Shown: positions 12,012-19,170, numbered from the stretch's first letter. The stretch is DNA of 64,000 nt from Synechococcus sp. PCC 7502 (GCF_000317085.1 NC_019702.1:2758394-2822393), one strand, 5' to 3'. A program made the numbers and translations. The notes: generated by a model not told the origin, from the letters alone.

Positions 12012-13988
12012 ATGAGAATTTACGGCTGTACCAATCAAAGAGATTTAGTAGAACTACCTAATACACATCTTGAGAAAATTTACAACATTGTTTTACCTAA
12101 TTCTAGTTCTAATAAAAGAATAATTGGATATGCAAGATTAAGCAGTAGAGAACAGCATTTAGAGGGTTATTCACTAGAAGCTCAGATGATGAGATTGATC
12201 AATGCTGGTTGCAACGAAATCATATTTGATATTCAGAGTGGTCGCCAATATAAAGAGCGCGATCGCAAGGGCTTCCAAGAATTACTTAGATTAATAGAAC
12301 TTGGTCAAGTTGATGAGTTGGTTGTTGATCGGATTGATAGGTTAGGTCGATCTGTCCTGTCAATTAGGAAGGCGATCGATTTTCTTTCTGCAAAGGGGCA
12401 AAAGCTGCGATCGCTAAGAGAACAAATAGATACTGATACTGCCAGTGGTAAGTTAATGCTCAATATGCACGCTAGTCTTGCTGAATATTATTCTGATGCT
12501 TTGAGCGAAGCAGTGAAAAATGGACACCGTGGGATGAGAGAGCGCAATTCTGCATACTTTCCAATATTTGGGTACAAAGTTGAAAATCAAAAATATGTAC
12601 CCGACTATACGGAGGTTCTATGTCTAATAGATGGTCGGCAAACCTTAACTAAAGTAGATATTGCCAAGGACTTAATCAAAACTTATCTGGAATTTAGAAG
12701 TTTTCGAGCTGCCCGTATAGCGATCGCAAAAAAGTACGGAATTAATCACATTCCAGATACAGCTTGTGGCAGAGGTAGTAACCAGCAAGGGCGCGTAAAA
12801 ATGCCGATTACATCTGCTGGCTTTAGTAGTTGGCTAAATAATCCAATACTTCGGGGTCATACCTGCTATGGACGATCTGGTAAGCAACGAACTAGACACA
12901 GTTCTAAATGGGATATTCGAGTGAATACACATGAAGGCATTATGAGTGAATCAGAATATCAAGAAGTAAGCCAATTGCTCCAATGGAACGTCGATCATCA
13001 TGTTAGGCACAATGGGAAGACAAAGCCAATACACCCGCTATCTGGGTTAATTAAATGTGCAGAATGTGGTGGTACTCATCGGGTCTATTACACAATGGGA
13101 CGAGAGAAAGTCTATATGTATGGCTGTAGTAACTATGCTAACTATCGGTCATGTACTCAAAAGCAAGTAATTCAGTACAGACTAGTTGAGCCATTGGTAC
13201 TAAAAATATTATCTGAACGAGCAGTTAATCTCGCCCAACTTGCTAATACTGTTAACCCAGTACCAGAGATACCAAAGCTTCGGGAATTGCGATCGCAGTT
13301 ATTAGGATTAGAAAATCTTGGCAATAACCCTGCCCTTGAAGCTGCTAAGAGAGATTTACAACGCCAGATAGAGCTAATTCAATTTGAGCAAAAGTCCAAT
13401 GAATTAAATGCTAAGTCTGTTCACTCTCTGACTGCTGAAGTATTTGCTAATCCACTTTACTGGTCAACTTTGGATCAACAGAATAAGCAGGATATTTTTA
13501 GAGCATTGATCAAAGAAATTTTAGTTAGAGGTCAATATGTTCTAGGGGTAACTTTAAGAGATGGTCATGCTGTCCAATTTCCAGATTTGAAAGTACCAAA
13601 AGAATTGAAAGGTCACAAGATAGTAGTTGGCACTAAAGTTATAGTCTGCTCCCGTTGGGGCGATCGCAAAGAAGGCGAGGTAACTCAAATAACTTATCGC
13701 AGCAATACTGAAAGTACAAAGCGTTTAACCGTTAATTGCGAAAAAGAGACAATTTACTTTGATAGACGAACTGGTAGAGAAGTCCCACCATCTGGAAAGG
13801 TTGATAGGTATGTTGTAACAAGATGGATCGAAATTGAAACTAAAGATAAGCCAAGTATTCATTGTCCAGTTTGTAATAGCGATCGCCTCCGTAAGAATGG
13901 TCATAATCATGCTACTGGTAGGCAACAATTTGTTTGTAAGGATTGTTCTAAGCACTTCCTACTCAAACCTATTGATGAGAATGATTAA
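12012..13988 (+). CDS. Large serine recombinase (XisF-like) with a C-terminal InsA-type zinc ribbon
   Basis: 658 residues from the ATG at 12012; an upstream in-frame ATG would put the start inside recQ sequence. The resolvase domain has the nucleophile in YARLSS (Ser44) and VDRIDRLGRSV. A recombinase domain and a zinc ribbon (CAECGG ... CSNY ... C, about 348-380) follow, then a coiled coil. The C-terminus adds a small beta-rich segment and a second Cys4 ribbon (CPVCNSDRLRKNG ... CKDCSKHF, about 618-648) like the DNA-binding N-domain of IS1-type InsA. It is expected to catalyse excision/integration of this element at recQ. Its 3' end overlaps a convergent small gene by 20 bp. Confidence 0.93.
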   Translation: MRIYGCTNQRDLVELPNTHLEKIYNIVLPNSSSNKRIIGYARLSSREQHLEGYSLEAQMMRLINAGCNEIIFDIQSGRQYKERDRKGFQELLRLIELGQVDELVVDRIDRLGRSVLSIRKAIDFLSAKGQKLRSLREQIDTDTASGKLMLNMHASLAEYYSDALSEAVKNGHRGMRERNSAYFPIFGYKVENQKYVPDYTEVLCLIDGRQTLTKVDIAKDLIKTYLEFRSFRAARIAIAKKYGINHIPDTACGRGSNQQGRVKMPITSAGFSSWLNNPILRGHTCYGRSGKQRTRHSSKWDIRVNTHEGIMSESEYQEVSQLLQWNVDHHVRHNGKTKPIHPLSGLIKCAECGGTHRVYYTMGREKVYMYGCSNYANYRSCTQKQVIQYRLVEPLVLKILSERAVNLAQLANTVNPVPEIPKLRELRSQLLGLENLGNNPALEAAKRDLQRQIELIQFEQKSNELNAKSVHSLTAEVFANPLYWSTLDQQNKQDIFRALIKEILVRGQYVLGVTLRDGHAVQFPDLKVPKELKGHKIVVGTKVIVCSRWGDRKEGEVTQITYRSNTESTKRLTVNCEKETIYFDRRTGREVPPSGKVDRYVVTRWIEIETKDKPSIHCPVCNSDRLRKNGHNHATGRQQFVCKDCSKHFLLKPIDEND

Positions 13989-14127
13989 CCCTCTCTAAAA
14001 TTTCCTGCATCTGTTCAAGATTGCTGATCGACTCGTCAAAACTACACATAGACTCGACATTATCCAGAGTCTCTTCAACTAAGATTTTTAGATCAAGGTA
14101 ATCGGACTCAGTAAGCTTTATGGACAT
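13969..14127 (-). CDS. Small acidic helical protein, unknown
   Basis: 52 residues from the ATG at 14127. This ATG overlaps the stop of the pilin gene by 10 nt, so translation is probably coupled. The sequence is acidic and helical (LTESDYLDLKILVEETLDNV). A longer frame starting at 14181 exists but would lie wholly within the pilin tail. The gene is convergent with the recombinase. By position it could be a recombination-directionality factor, but nothing in the sequence shows this. Confidence 0.5.
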   Translation of the reverse strand: MSIKLTESDYLDLKILVEETLDNVESMCSFDESISNLEQMQEILERVNHSHQ

Positions 14128-14756
14128 TCTGTACCCTCCCCTTGCCTGACTGCTCCCAGCAAAGTGACTATGCTTGTACACCGCTTGAGATTGCCCTTGG
14201 TGATAGTTACTTGGCTCGGTACATTATTAGGATTTATAGTTCCTTGATAATTAATTGGGATAGCGATCGCACTGACGGTAACATCATCACTCAATGTCTG
14301 CCAAATTGGAGTATCACCACTGGTATAGACTGCATACTCAGCATTAATACCGTTCTGCCTAAATTCAACGATCTTCGTTACCTTATTCAGCTTTGCCTCT
14401 GACTTGGCTTGAGCTATAGCACTATAAACTTTGCCATTAGCTGACCTGACACTTTGATTATTTAGAAAGCCAATCCAACCGGGCGCAGCGATCGCACTCA
14501 AAATACCAATCATTGTCATGACTACCAATATTTCTAGCAAAGTATAACCACGGTCGCCCACATACTTAATGGCATCACCACAAGCCAAGTCGATTTGACC
14601 GATTAGAAAACTCTCCGCCGCCTCGATGTTTCCAAAGGTCTGCTCGGATCGATTGATCATTTTTGGCACAGCTTCAATGTAGCCAAAGAACTTACCCTCA
14701 GTGCCAGCAATCCAGTAAGTGTAACCACGATATTTAATTGGTTCTGTTGTGTTCAT
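14118..14756 (-). CDS. Prepilin-type (FimT/GspH-like) protein with an unusually long N-terminal leader domain
   Basis: 212 residues. A type IV prepilin cleavage/methylation segment, RGYTLLEILVVMTMIGILS, starts near residue 69, with Gly at -1 and Glu at +5. Normal leaders are 5-25 residues. Here about 69 residues precede the site and look like a folded domain (YRGYTYWIAGTEGKFFGYIE). The mature part resembles minor pseudopilins. The leader may come from fusion with one of the small element proteins. It is the most distal larger gene of the minus-strand operon. Confidence 0.75.
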   Translation of the reverse strand: MNTTEPIKYRGYTYWIAGTEGKFFGYIEAVPKMINRSEQTFGNIEAAESFLIGQIDLACGDAIKYVGDRGYTLLEILVVMTMIGILSAIAAPGWIGFLNNQSVRSANGKVYSAIAQAKSEAKLNKVTKIVEFRQNGINAEYAVYTSGDTPIWQTLSDDVTVSAIAIPINYQGTINPNNVPSQVTITKGNLKRCTSIVTLLGAVRQGEGTECP

Positions 14757-14766
14757 AGTTCTGACG

Positions 14767-15021
14767 TTATTTCACATTCTCTATTTCAATATTTATGAAT
14801 TCGTTAATGTATTCATCAACTTTAATAGCAAATTCTTCAGCATCTTCTCGGTTTTCAAACCTTGTACCCAGTGAAACTCCATGTCGAAAAAAATCTGTTT
14901 CCAAAGGACAAAAACGTATGTAATAAGGTTTATCTCCATCGCAATCCATATAAACTTCGCAATATTTTCTTACTATCTTTTCTGCTTCTTTCATATAATT
15001 TTTAAAATGGAATTTCATCAT
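14767..15021 (-). CDS. Small protein of unknown function
   Basis: 84 residues from the ATG at 15021 (a second ATG follows directly). Mixed charged sequence with MKEAEKIVRKYCEVYMD at the start and an acidic C-terminus. The start overlaps the end of the preceding gene by 20 nt. Its pattern (aromatic strand segment, then a helix with NREDAEEFAIKVDEYIN) loosely resembles the leader domain of the neighbouring pilin. No family recognised. Confidence 0.55.
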   Translation of the reverse strand: MMKFHFKNYMKEAEKIVRKYCEVYMDCDGDKPYYIRFCPLETDFFRHGVSLGTRFENREDAEEFAIKVDEYINEFINIEIENVK

Positions 15022-15187
15022 CAATAATTTGTGGCTTAGCTGGCTCCAACCAAACGAGCTTCGGACGGTGGTAGAAAGTAGTTAAATAACCTCCATACAT
15101 ATCGTCATAGCCGTGAGTTATTCCTAAGACGAGTTCAAATTTGTAACCAAGCCTAACTAAATCAACCCACTCAAAAATCTGAGTCAT
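15002..15187 (-). CDS. Small protein of unknown function
   Basis: 61 residues from the ATG at 15187, chosen because a GGGGG purine stretch lies 7 nt upstream. Rich in Tyr and Gly, with a Pro-rich tail (RPKLVWLEPAKPQ). It overlaps both neighbouring genes and is part of the coupled chain of short genes. Confidence 0.5.
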   Translation of the reverse strand: MTQIFEWVDLVRLGYKFELVLGITHGYDDMYGGYLTTFYHRPKLVWLEPAKPQIIDDEIPF

Positions 15188-15347
15188 ATTCAATCCCCCA
15201 GTAAATATTGATCATTGGCGATCGCAACAGGATCGCACGGTACCCAGCAAATCCAAATCTCCAATTACTTTCAACTCTGATCAATGCAATTGGTGATTGA
15301 AATATTATGTGTAGCCATTTTCCATTTCTTTTAATTGGTAATTTCAT
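15171..15347 (-). CDS. Small basic protein, unknown
   Basis: 58 residues. The ATG overlaps the stop of the preceding 38-residue ORF (ATGA) and has a strong Shine-Dalgarno GGAGAAGGAG just upstream. It begins MKLPIKRNGKWLHIIF and is rich in Arg and Ile. Its tail overlaps the next start. Confidence 0.5.
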   Translation of the reverse strand: MKLPIKRNGKWLHIIFQSPIALIRVESNWRFGFAGYRAILLRSPMINIYWGIEYDSDF

Positions 15348-15460
15348 CGTCTCCTTCTCCTTTGGTTTACATATCTCTCAATATCTGTATTTACAAACCA
15401 TGAGATCGCTACGATCATTAACATTGCCAGTATGTGAATCATGATTATTATCAAAATCAT
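15344..15460 (-). CDS. Tiny single-helix membrane peptide
   Basis: 38 residues. The first 22 are strongly hydrophobic (MILIIIMIHILAMLMIVAIS) and the last 6 are almost all Arg. The ATGA overlaps the preceding gene's stop. It could be a membrane-active micropeptide such as a holin- or toxin-like peptide, but this is only composition. Confidence 0.4.
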   Translation of the reverse strand: MILIIIMIHILAMLMIVAISWFVNTDIERYVNQRRRRR

Positions 15461-15696
15461 TTGCTTATTGCCATCTTGATATGTCTATATCCCCTGTCAT
15501 TAGTCGTTGGGTGGCATCGATGCCTGAAGGTATGAACATAATCCGATCCTTCAATCTTGCTACCCATGTACTGCCAAACTTCGCCATTGTTTAAACATTC
15601 ACTTTCACCCTCCAAATCAACTAAACGGCTCCAAATTATTTCCCACAGATTTGGCATTTCGATTTGATCTACCCAAAAACATTTAAGGTCTGTCAT
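15457..15696 (-). CDS. Small protein of unknown function
   Basis: 79 residues from the ATG at 15696, which has GGAGGAG six bases upstream and overlaps the preceding stop (ATGA). A GTG two codons upstream is less well placed. Acidic/aromatic N-terminus, MTDLKCFWVDQIEMPNLWEI, and a C-terminal segment with HRCHPTTNDRGYRHIK. Confidence 0.55.
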   Translation of the reverse strand: MTDLKCFWVDQIEMPNLWEIIWSRLVDLEGESECLNNGEVWQYMGSKIEGSDYVHTFRHRCHPTTNDRGYRHIKMAISK

Positions 15697-15845
15697 TTCC
15701 ACTCCTCCTCTAGATCATGTCGGACTAAATTAATACAGAAAATTTCAATCAAATCCATAATTTTGATAGCCATATCTACATTTTTGGCATTAATCCTGAT
15801 TAATATTTTGTTGCCATCTTGCTCTGCTTCAAGTCTATTTTTCAT
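15693..15845 (-). CDS. Small acidic protein, unknown
   Basis: 50 residues (MKNRLEAEQDGNKILIRIN...). Predicted strand-strand-helix with an acidic C-terminus whose codons double as the strong ribosome site of the next gene. The start overlaps the upstream tiny ORF (ATGA). Confidence 0.5.
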   Translation of the reverse strand: MKNRLEAEQDGNKILIRINAKNVDMAIKIMDLIEIFCINLVRHDLEEEWK

Positions 15846-15925
15846 ATCAATTTTTCCTCAATTAACTTAATTTCCCTAGCAATCCTCTCTAATTCATTCC
15901 TACGGGCGATCGCACCCATAACCAT
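15842..15925 (-). CDS. 27-residue ORF, a partial copy of the C-terminus of the 410-residue protein
   Basis: The peptide is MVMGAIARRNELERIAREIKLIEEKLI. The part AIARRNELERIxxEIKLIE repeats the last residues of the 16225-17457 product, and the DNA is also similar. It is either a translated remnant of a duplicated gene end or a non-coding duplication. Confidence 0.3.
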   Translation of the reverse strand: MVMGAIARRNELERIAREIKLIEEKLI

Positions 15926-15968
15926 CACAAAGCCAATCCGCCTTAGCCTTACAGTAAAAGCATTTCAT
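15900..15968 (-). CDS. 22-residue Cys-rich ORF
   Basis: MKCFYCKAKADWLCDGYGCD...: four cysteines in two pairs, enough for a small zinc knuckle. The ATGA overlaps the stop of the upstream 89-residue gene. Expression is unproven and support is only the coupling pattern and composition. Confidence 0.3.
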   Translation of the reverse strand: MKCFYCKAKADWLCDGYGCDRP

Positions 15969-16234
15969 AGTGGGTCGATTCCTATATCAATTGCTTTATC
16001 TAGCCATTGGTGAATATCTTCAACTGTGGCGATCGCCTCAACAGATTGCCTCAGATTTTCAAGTTCTTTGCTTTGCATCCAAACCGTGGCATTAACCCAA
16101 ATAGCAAAGTAACTTTTGAGTAAGCCTATATCTTTGCTACTTAGTTCTAGTCTGTTCACATAAGCGATGACTGCTGCTTCCAGATGACCGCTAGTTTCAT
16201 TTTTCCAATACAAAGGCTGGGTAATTATTTGCAT
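15965..16234 (-). CDS. Small helical protein, unknown
   Basis: 89 residues, mostly helical and Trp-containing (LLKSYFAIWVNATVWMQSKELENLRQSV). The start overlaps the stop of the 410-residue gene by 10 nt. No family recognised. Confidence 0.6.
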   Translation of the reverse strand: MQIITQPLYWKNETSGHLEAAVIAYVNRLELSSKDIGLLKSYFAIWVNATVWMQSKELENLRQSVEAIATVEDIHQWLDKAIDIGIDPL

Positions 16235-17457
16235 AAGCTCTTCTCAATTAATTTAATTTCCTTACCAATTCGCTCTAACTCATTCCTGCGGGCGATCGCC
16301 TCTCCTGCTCTCTTGACCTCCTTGCTGTTTTCTTCCCCTATGTACTGACGCTTTACCAGTCCACTCTCAGACTGAGCTAAACTACTTTGCCTTTTAGCTG
16401 GGAATATTGCCTTATTGCTCCGATAGTAAGCCTGACGGAATTTACGCTTAGAAACTTTGCCATACTCAATCCAAACTCCGCTTTGAGCAACAGGACCAGT
16501 CGCACGAATAAAATCAGCTTTACTTTGAAGGTCTGCTAAGCGATCGTATAGCTCAATCCAGTTAGAATCCTCCTGACTAATTTCACGTTCTAGGGGTAAC
16601 TTTTCAACTGCGCTCGATGCAGGAATTGAGATACTTAACTCTTCTAAGGGCGATCGCTGCACAGGCAGGCACAACAGTTCTTCCGAATAGGTATCGACTT
16701 CTAATTCTTCCAGGCGATCCTCTTTCGACTCCCACAGGCACCTCGTCCAGTCCATCGGGAAACCTAACAACTGCGCCATCGTCTGTGGACTCAAACATTG
16801 GGAATCTGCTAATAGCCCGTTGTTCTTGAACCATGTCTCGCACTTGGTCTGCCCAGCAGGTCGGCTTCTGCCCGTGGATTTCGAGGCATTCGGGGTAGGC
16901 AATGATAAAAACCCTTTCTCTACGGTGGGGGGCTTTAAGTGCGGCTGCGGAAATAGTCTGCCATTCTGCATCGTACCCGCTTTCGGAAAGTCCCCAAAGG
17001 ACTCTATCCATTCCTCTATTGAGTAACCGATGACTGAGTAATCCTGTGGGGTTTTCGATGATGATAAACCTTGGTCGGCACTCGTTGATGACTCTGAGTG
17101 CTTCAAACCAAAGTCCACTATGTTCGTGGTCAAGTCCTGTCCTTGTACCTGCGATACTTGTACCCGTGCATGGAAATCCAACGGTCGTAAGGTCGAAGTT
17201 TCCCCTAGAACATTGGTAAGTTCTGATGTCTTCGTGGATTGGTATATCTCGCCAGTGCGATCGCAGGACGGCTTGGGCATCGGGATCGATTTCGACAAAC
17301 TGCGTGGTTTTAATTCCACCAACTTGCTCGGCTGCGAGGGTAAAGCCTCCGATTCCTGAAAATAAGTCAAGGTGTCGCATTGTTCTAGGGGTAAAGATTT
17401 TTGGATCGCCCGGGGATTTTTGCCATGACCAGCTAATTGTTCTAGGGGATAGTTCAT
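16225..17457 (-). CDS. 410-residue methyltransferase-companion protein that overlaps the cytosine methyltransferase in another frame
   Basis: Residues 150-250 carry FPKAGTMQNGRLF, SLPTPNAS and QLLGFPMDWT, a pattern familiar from phage and cyanobacterial proteins found with C5-cytosine methyltransferases. The C-terminal 120 residues (LADLQSKADFIRATGPV, WIEYGKVSKRKFRQAYYRS) form a separate basic domain outside the overlap. The methyltransferase gene (16604-17380) lies wholly inside it on the same strand, two bases out of frame. Both frames carry meaningful motifs, so I annotate both. It starts 4 nt inside the HNH gene. Confidence 0.65.
   Translation of the reverse strand: MNYPLEQLAGHGKNPRAIQKSLPLEQCDTLTYFQESEALPSQPSKLVELKPRSLSKSIPMPKPSCDRTGEIYQSTKTSELTNVLGETSTLRPLDFHARVQVSQVQGQDLTTNIVDFGLKHSESSTSADQGLSSSKTPQDYSVIGYSIEEWIESFGDFPKAGTMQNGRLFPQPHLKPPTVEKGFLSLPTPNASKSTGRSRPAGQTKCETWFKNNGLLADSQCLSPQTMAQLLGFPMDWTRCLWESKEDRLEELEVDTYSEELLCLPVQRSPLEELSISIPASSAVEKLPLEREISQEDSNWIELYDRLADLQSKADFIRATGPVAQSGVWIEYGKVSKRKFRQAYYRSNKAIFPAKRQSSLAQSESGLVKRQYIGEENSKEVKRAGEAIARRNELERIGKEIKLIEKSLCK
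16604..17380 (-). CDS. C5-cytosine DNA methyltransferase
   Basis: 258 residues. Motif I DLFSGIGGFTLA (5-16), motif IV GFPC with catalytic Cys71, motif VI ENP (109-111), motif VIII-like HRRERVF and a motif X-like C-terminus RTVVPACAAIALRRV. All core motifs are there but the target-recognition region is short. No restriction enzyme partner is evident unless it is the adjacent HNH protein; an orphan protective or regulatory methylase is more likely. It is nested in the 410-residue ORF. Confidence 0.9.
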   Translation of the reverse strand: MRHLDLFSGIGGFTLAAEQVGGIKTTQFVEIDPDAQAVLRSHWRDIPIHEDIRTYQCSRGNFDLTTVGFPCTGTSIAGTRTGLDHEHSGLWFEALRVINECRPRFIIIENPTGLLSHRLLNRGMDRVLWGLSESGYDAEWQTISAAALKAPHRRERVFIIAYPECLEIHGQKPTCWADQVRDMVQEQRAISRFPMFESTDDGAVVRFPDGLDEVPVGVERGSPGRIRSRYLFGRTVVPACAAIALRRVKYLNSCIERS

Positions 17458-17816
17458 CGATCTACCTCCAGTCTTAGCTGACCTTCACGTTCTTTCTTAA
17501 GTCGCTTTTTCATTGCCATTTGCCCAACGTCATACCTGAGATGGCATGGTTTACATAATGCTCTTAAGTTCGAGCGATCGCAATTTTCAGGATGATGATC
17601 TAAATGAGCAACCGTTAAAGTAAATCGCTGGGGATGATCTATCGCCTCGGCAAACTCGGAACTCTGCATATCCCAGTCTGAGAAAAACTCTGCCCATGAT
17701 TCACCATTCCTACGGCATTGTTTACCGCATTCCTCGCATTTCCAGGCAACTGCTTGCTTAATCTCAGTTGCGATCGCCTTCCAGTCATCTGGGTATAGTT
17801 TTCGATTCATCGGCAT
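17454..17816 (-). CDS. HNH endonuclease-like protein
   Basis: 120 residues from the ATG at 17816, chosen because GGAGG lies 8 nt upstream. Zinc-binding CEECGKQC, the HNH core AHLDHHPENCDRSNLRALC and CKPCH are all present. A nicking/cutting enzyme of the HNH superfamily, next to the methyltransferase. It could be a restriction partner or a homing-type nuclease. Confidence 0.82.
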   Translation of the reverse strand: MPMNRKLYPDDWKAIATEIKQAVAWKCEECGKQCRRNGESWAEFFSDWDMQSSEFAEAIDHPQRFTLTVAHLDHHPENCDRSNLRALCKPCHLRYDVGQMAMKKRLKKEREGQLRLEVDR

Positions 17817-18667
17817 AGCAAGCTCCTCCACTCTGGGTGTTTTTCAAAAATCTGCTCTGCAAATTCATCAGGTAGTCTTGCCCTAGCAAATTCGTAATCT
17901 CGCATTTTTATTGCTGCTGAAATACTCTGCTCTAATCTCCAAATATCTTCAGCAATTAAATCTCTCGGCTTCGGCTTTGTTTTTTTGCTCTCCTCATAGA
18001 GCGATCGCCAATGATTTCGGTCTTTTTCTAGGCATTTAGCAGCGTAAGCATCGGCATTGGATATTTCTATCCCTTTTTGCTTTTCAACGGTCTTAATGAT
18101 GAATTTCTTGAGTTCTTTATCTGGATCGTCCTTGGTTTCTTGGGCGATCTCTTGATCGTTTTTGACTTCAACCTCATGATTTTTTAATTCAAAATTTTCA
18201 TTTTTCGATCTGATCTGATCAGTCTTATTAGTCTTAATAGTCTTAGAGTCTTCCGAATCCTCTCCTAGAGTGGCTTTAGAGGGTATCACTGTGCTTTTTT
18301 GATCAATCTCTGTGATCTTTTGATCCTTTTGCGTGATCTTTTGATCAATCGTGTGCTTTTTTGATCCAGAGTGTGACTTTTTGATCACACCTGTGCTTTT
18401 TTGATCACACTCTTTTTTTACCGTAACTACTACCGTGTCTAGTTGAAGGGTAATATAGCCTTCATTGCAAAGTGTCTTTAAAGCTCTACTGCACGTTGAT
18501 CTATTTATTTTTAATTCAGTTGCTAACTCGGTTACATTGATCCGCATCGTGCGATCGCCAAATGGATCGAGAGTTCTTAAGTGGTAAAGAACGACAATCT
18601 CAACAGGTTTAAGGTTTTGTCTCACTTCTGTCCACTCTTTATGTTCTAGGGGATAAAACTTACTCAT
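17807..18667 (-). CDS. Winged-helix DNA-binding protein (replication-initiator-like) containing iteron-like repeats
   Basis: 286 residues. The N-terminal 90 residues are a winged helix (VVLYHLRTLDPFGD, TELATELKINRSTCSRALKTLCNEGYI). The middle (about 85-130) is a low-complexity Lys/Gln/Thr linker made by six 20-21 bp DNA repeats. A charged helical C-terminus follows (about 180-286). N-terminal winged helix plus central DNA repeats is the plan of some phage and plasmid replication initiators (compare lambda O). The family is not identified. Confidence 0.7.
   Translation of the reverse strand: MSKFYPLEHKEWTEVRQNLKPVEIVVLYHLRTLDPFGDRTMRINVTELATELKINRSTCSRALKTLCNEGYITLQLDTVVVTVKKECDQKSTGVIKKSHSGSKKHTIDQKITQKDQKITEIDQKSTVIPSKATLGEDSEDSKTIKTNKTDQIRSKNENFELKNHEVEVKNDQEIAQETKDDPDKELKKFIIKTVEKQKGIEISNADAYAAKCLEKDRNHWRSLYEESKKTKPKPRDLIAEDIWRLEQSISAAIKMRDYEFARARLPDEFAEQIFEKHPEWRSLLCR
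18291..18420. repeat. Six iteron-like direct repeats inside the winged-helix gene
   Basis: TTTTGATC-centred units lie at GATC positions 18301, 18322, 18343, 18363, 18383 and 18403, so the period is 21, 21, 20, 20 and 20 bp, about two helical turns. Because 20 is not a multiple of 3, the same DNA is read in different frames (DQKST, VIKKS, GSKKH, DQKIT). This points to conservation of DNA rather than protein. Confidence 0.75.
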
Positions 18668-18896
18668 GCTCCTCCCCCTCCTCTTCTAGCTTGGAACTTT
18701 TACCCCAACACTCATTACAAAGCTCGTCGCCATAATGATCATCGCCACCAAAGCACCACGGCACTGAGCGATCGCATAGATCACAGATAAATTGCTTACC
18801 TTCACGGCAATATTCACAATCCTCGCTATATTGGCAATCAACCTTATTCGGTAAATTAGTAAAATAGCCTTGCTTGGCTAGGTAATCTTTTATCAT
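18660..18896 (-). CDS. Small Cys-rich zinc-binding protein
   Basis: 78 residues with eight or more cysteines (CQYSEDCEYC, CDLCDRSVPWC, CNEC) and an acidic C-terminus. Probably binds one or two zinc ions. Overlaps both neighbours (ATGA-type at its start). Function unknown. Confidence 0.6.
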   Translation of the reverse strand: MIKDYLAKQGYFTNLPNKVDCQYSEDCEYCREGKQFICDLCDRSVPWCFGGDDHYGDELCNECWGKSSKLEEEGEEHE

Positions 18897-19147
18897 GACA
18901 ACCTCCAGCCCGACAGAGTTGAATAAATCTGTCCTACTTCGAGCATCGTCACATGACGGCTTGGATCGGTAACTTCGATTTTTATAGAATCGCCTTTAAT
19001 TTCCCGAACAATTCCACTAATAAATGTCGAGCCGTTCTCGTTGTAAAATCCACCTATAATCTCACCACAGCCAACCTCGGTACCAACTAAATCACCGATA
19101 TTTGGCTTAAAATAGTCTTGTACTTCAAGTATCATTTCTAAGTTCAT
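18893..19147 (-). CDS. Small beta-rich protein, unknown
   Basis: 84 residues. PNIGDLVGTEVGCGEIIGGFY and FISGIVREIKGDSIKIEV suggest a small SH3-like or KOW-like beta barrel. First gene after a 50 bp gap that holds a hairpin, so probably the start of a sub-operon. Confidence 0.55.
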   Translation of the reverse strand: MNLEMILEVQDYFKPNIGDLVGTEVGCGEIIGGFYNENGSTFISGIVREIKGDSIKIEVTDPSRHVTMLEVGQIYSTLSGWRLS

Positions 19148-19170
19148 TCCTACAATTAATGGACAACACG

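Noticed and set aside
16225-17831. Type II restriction-modification system
   Set aside because: Methyltransferase and HNH genes are adjacent, but the HNH protein is small and lacks a recognisable target-recognition part, so a restriction pair cannot be claimed.
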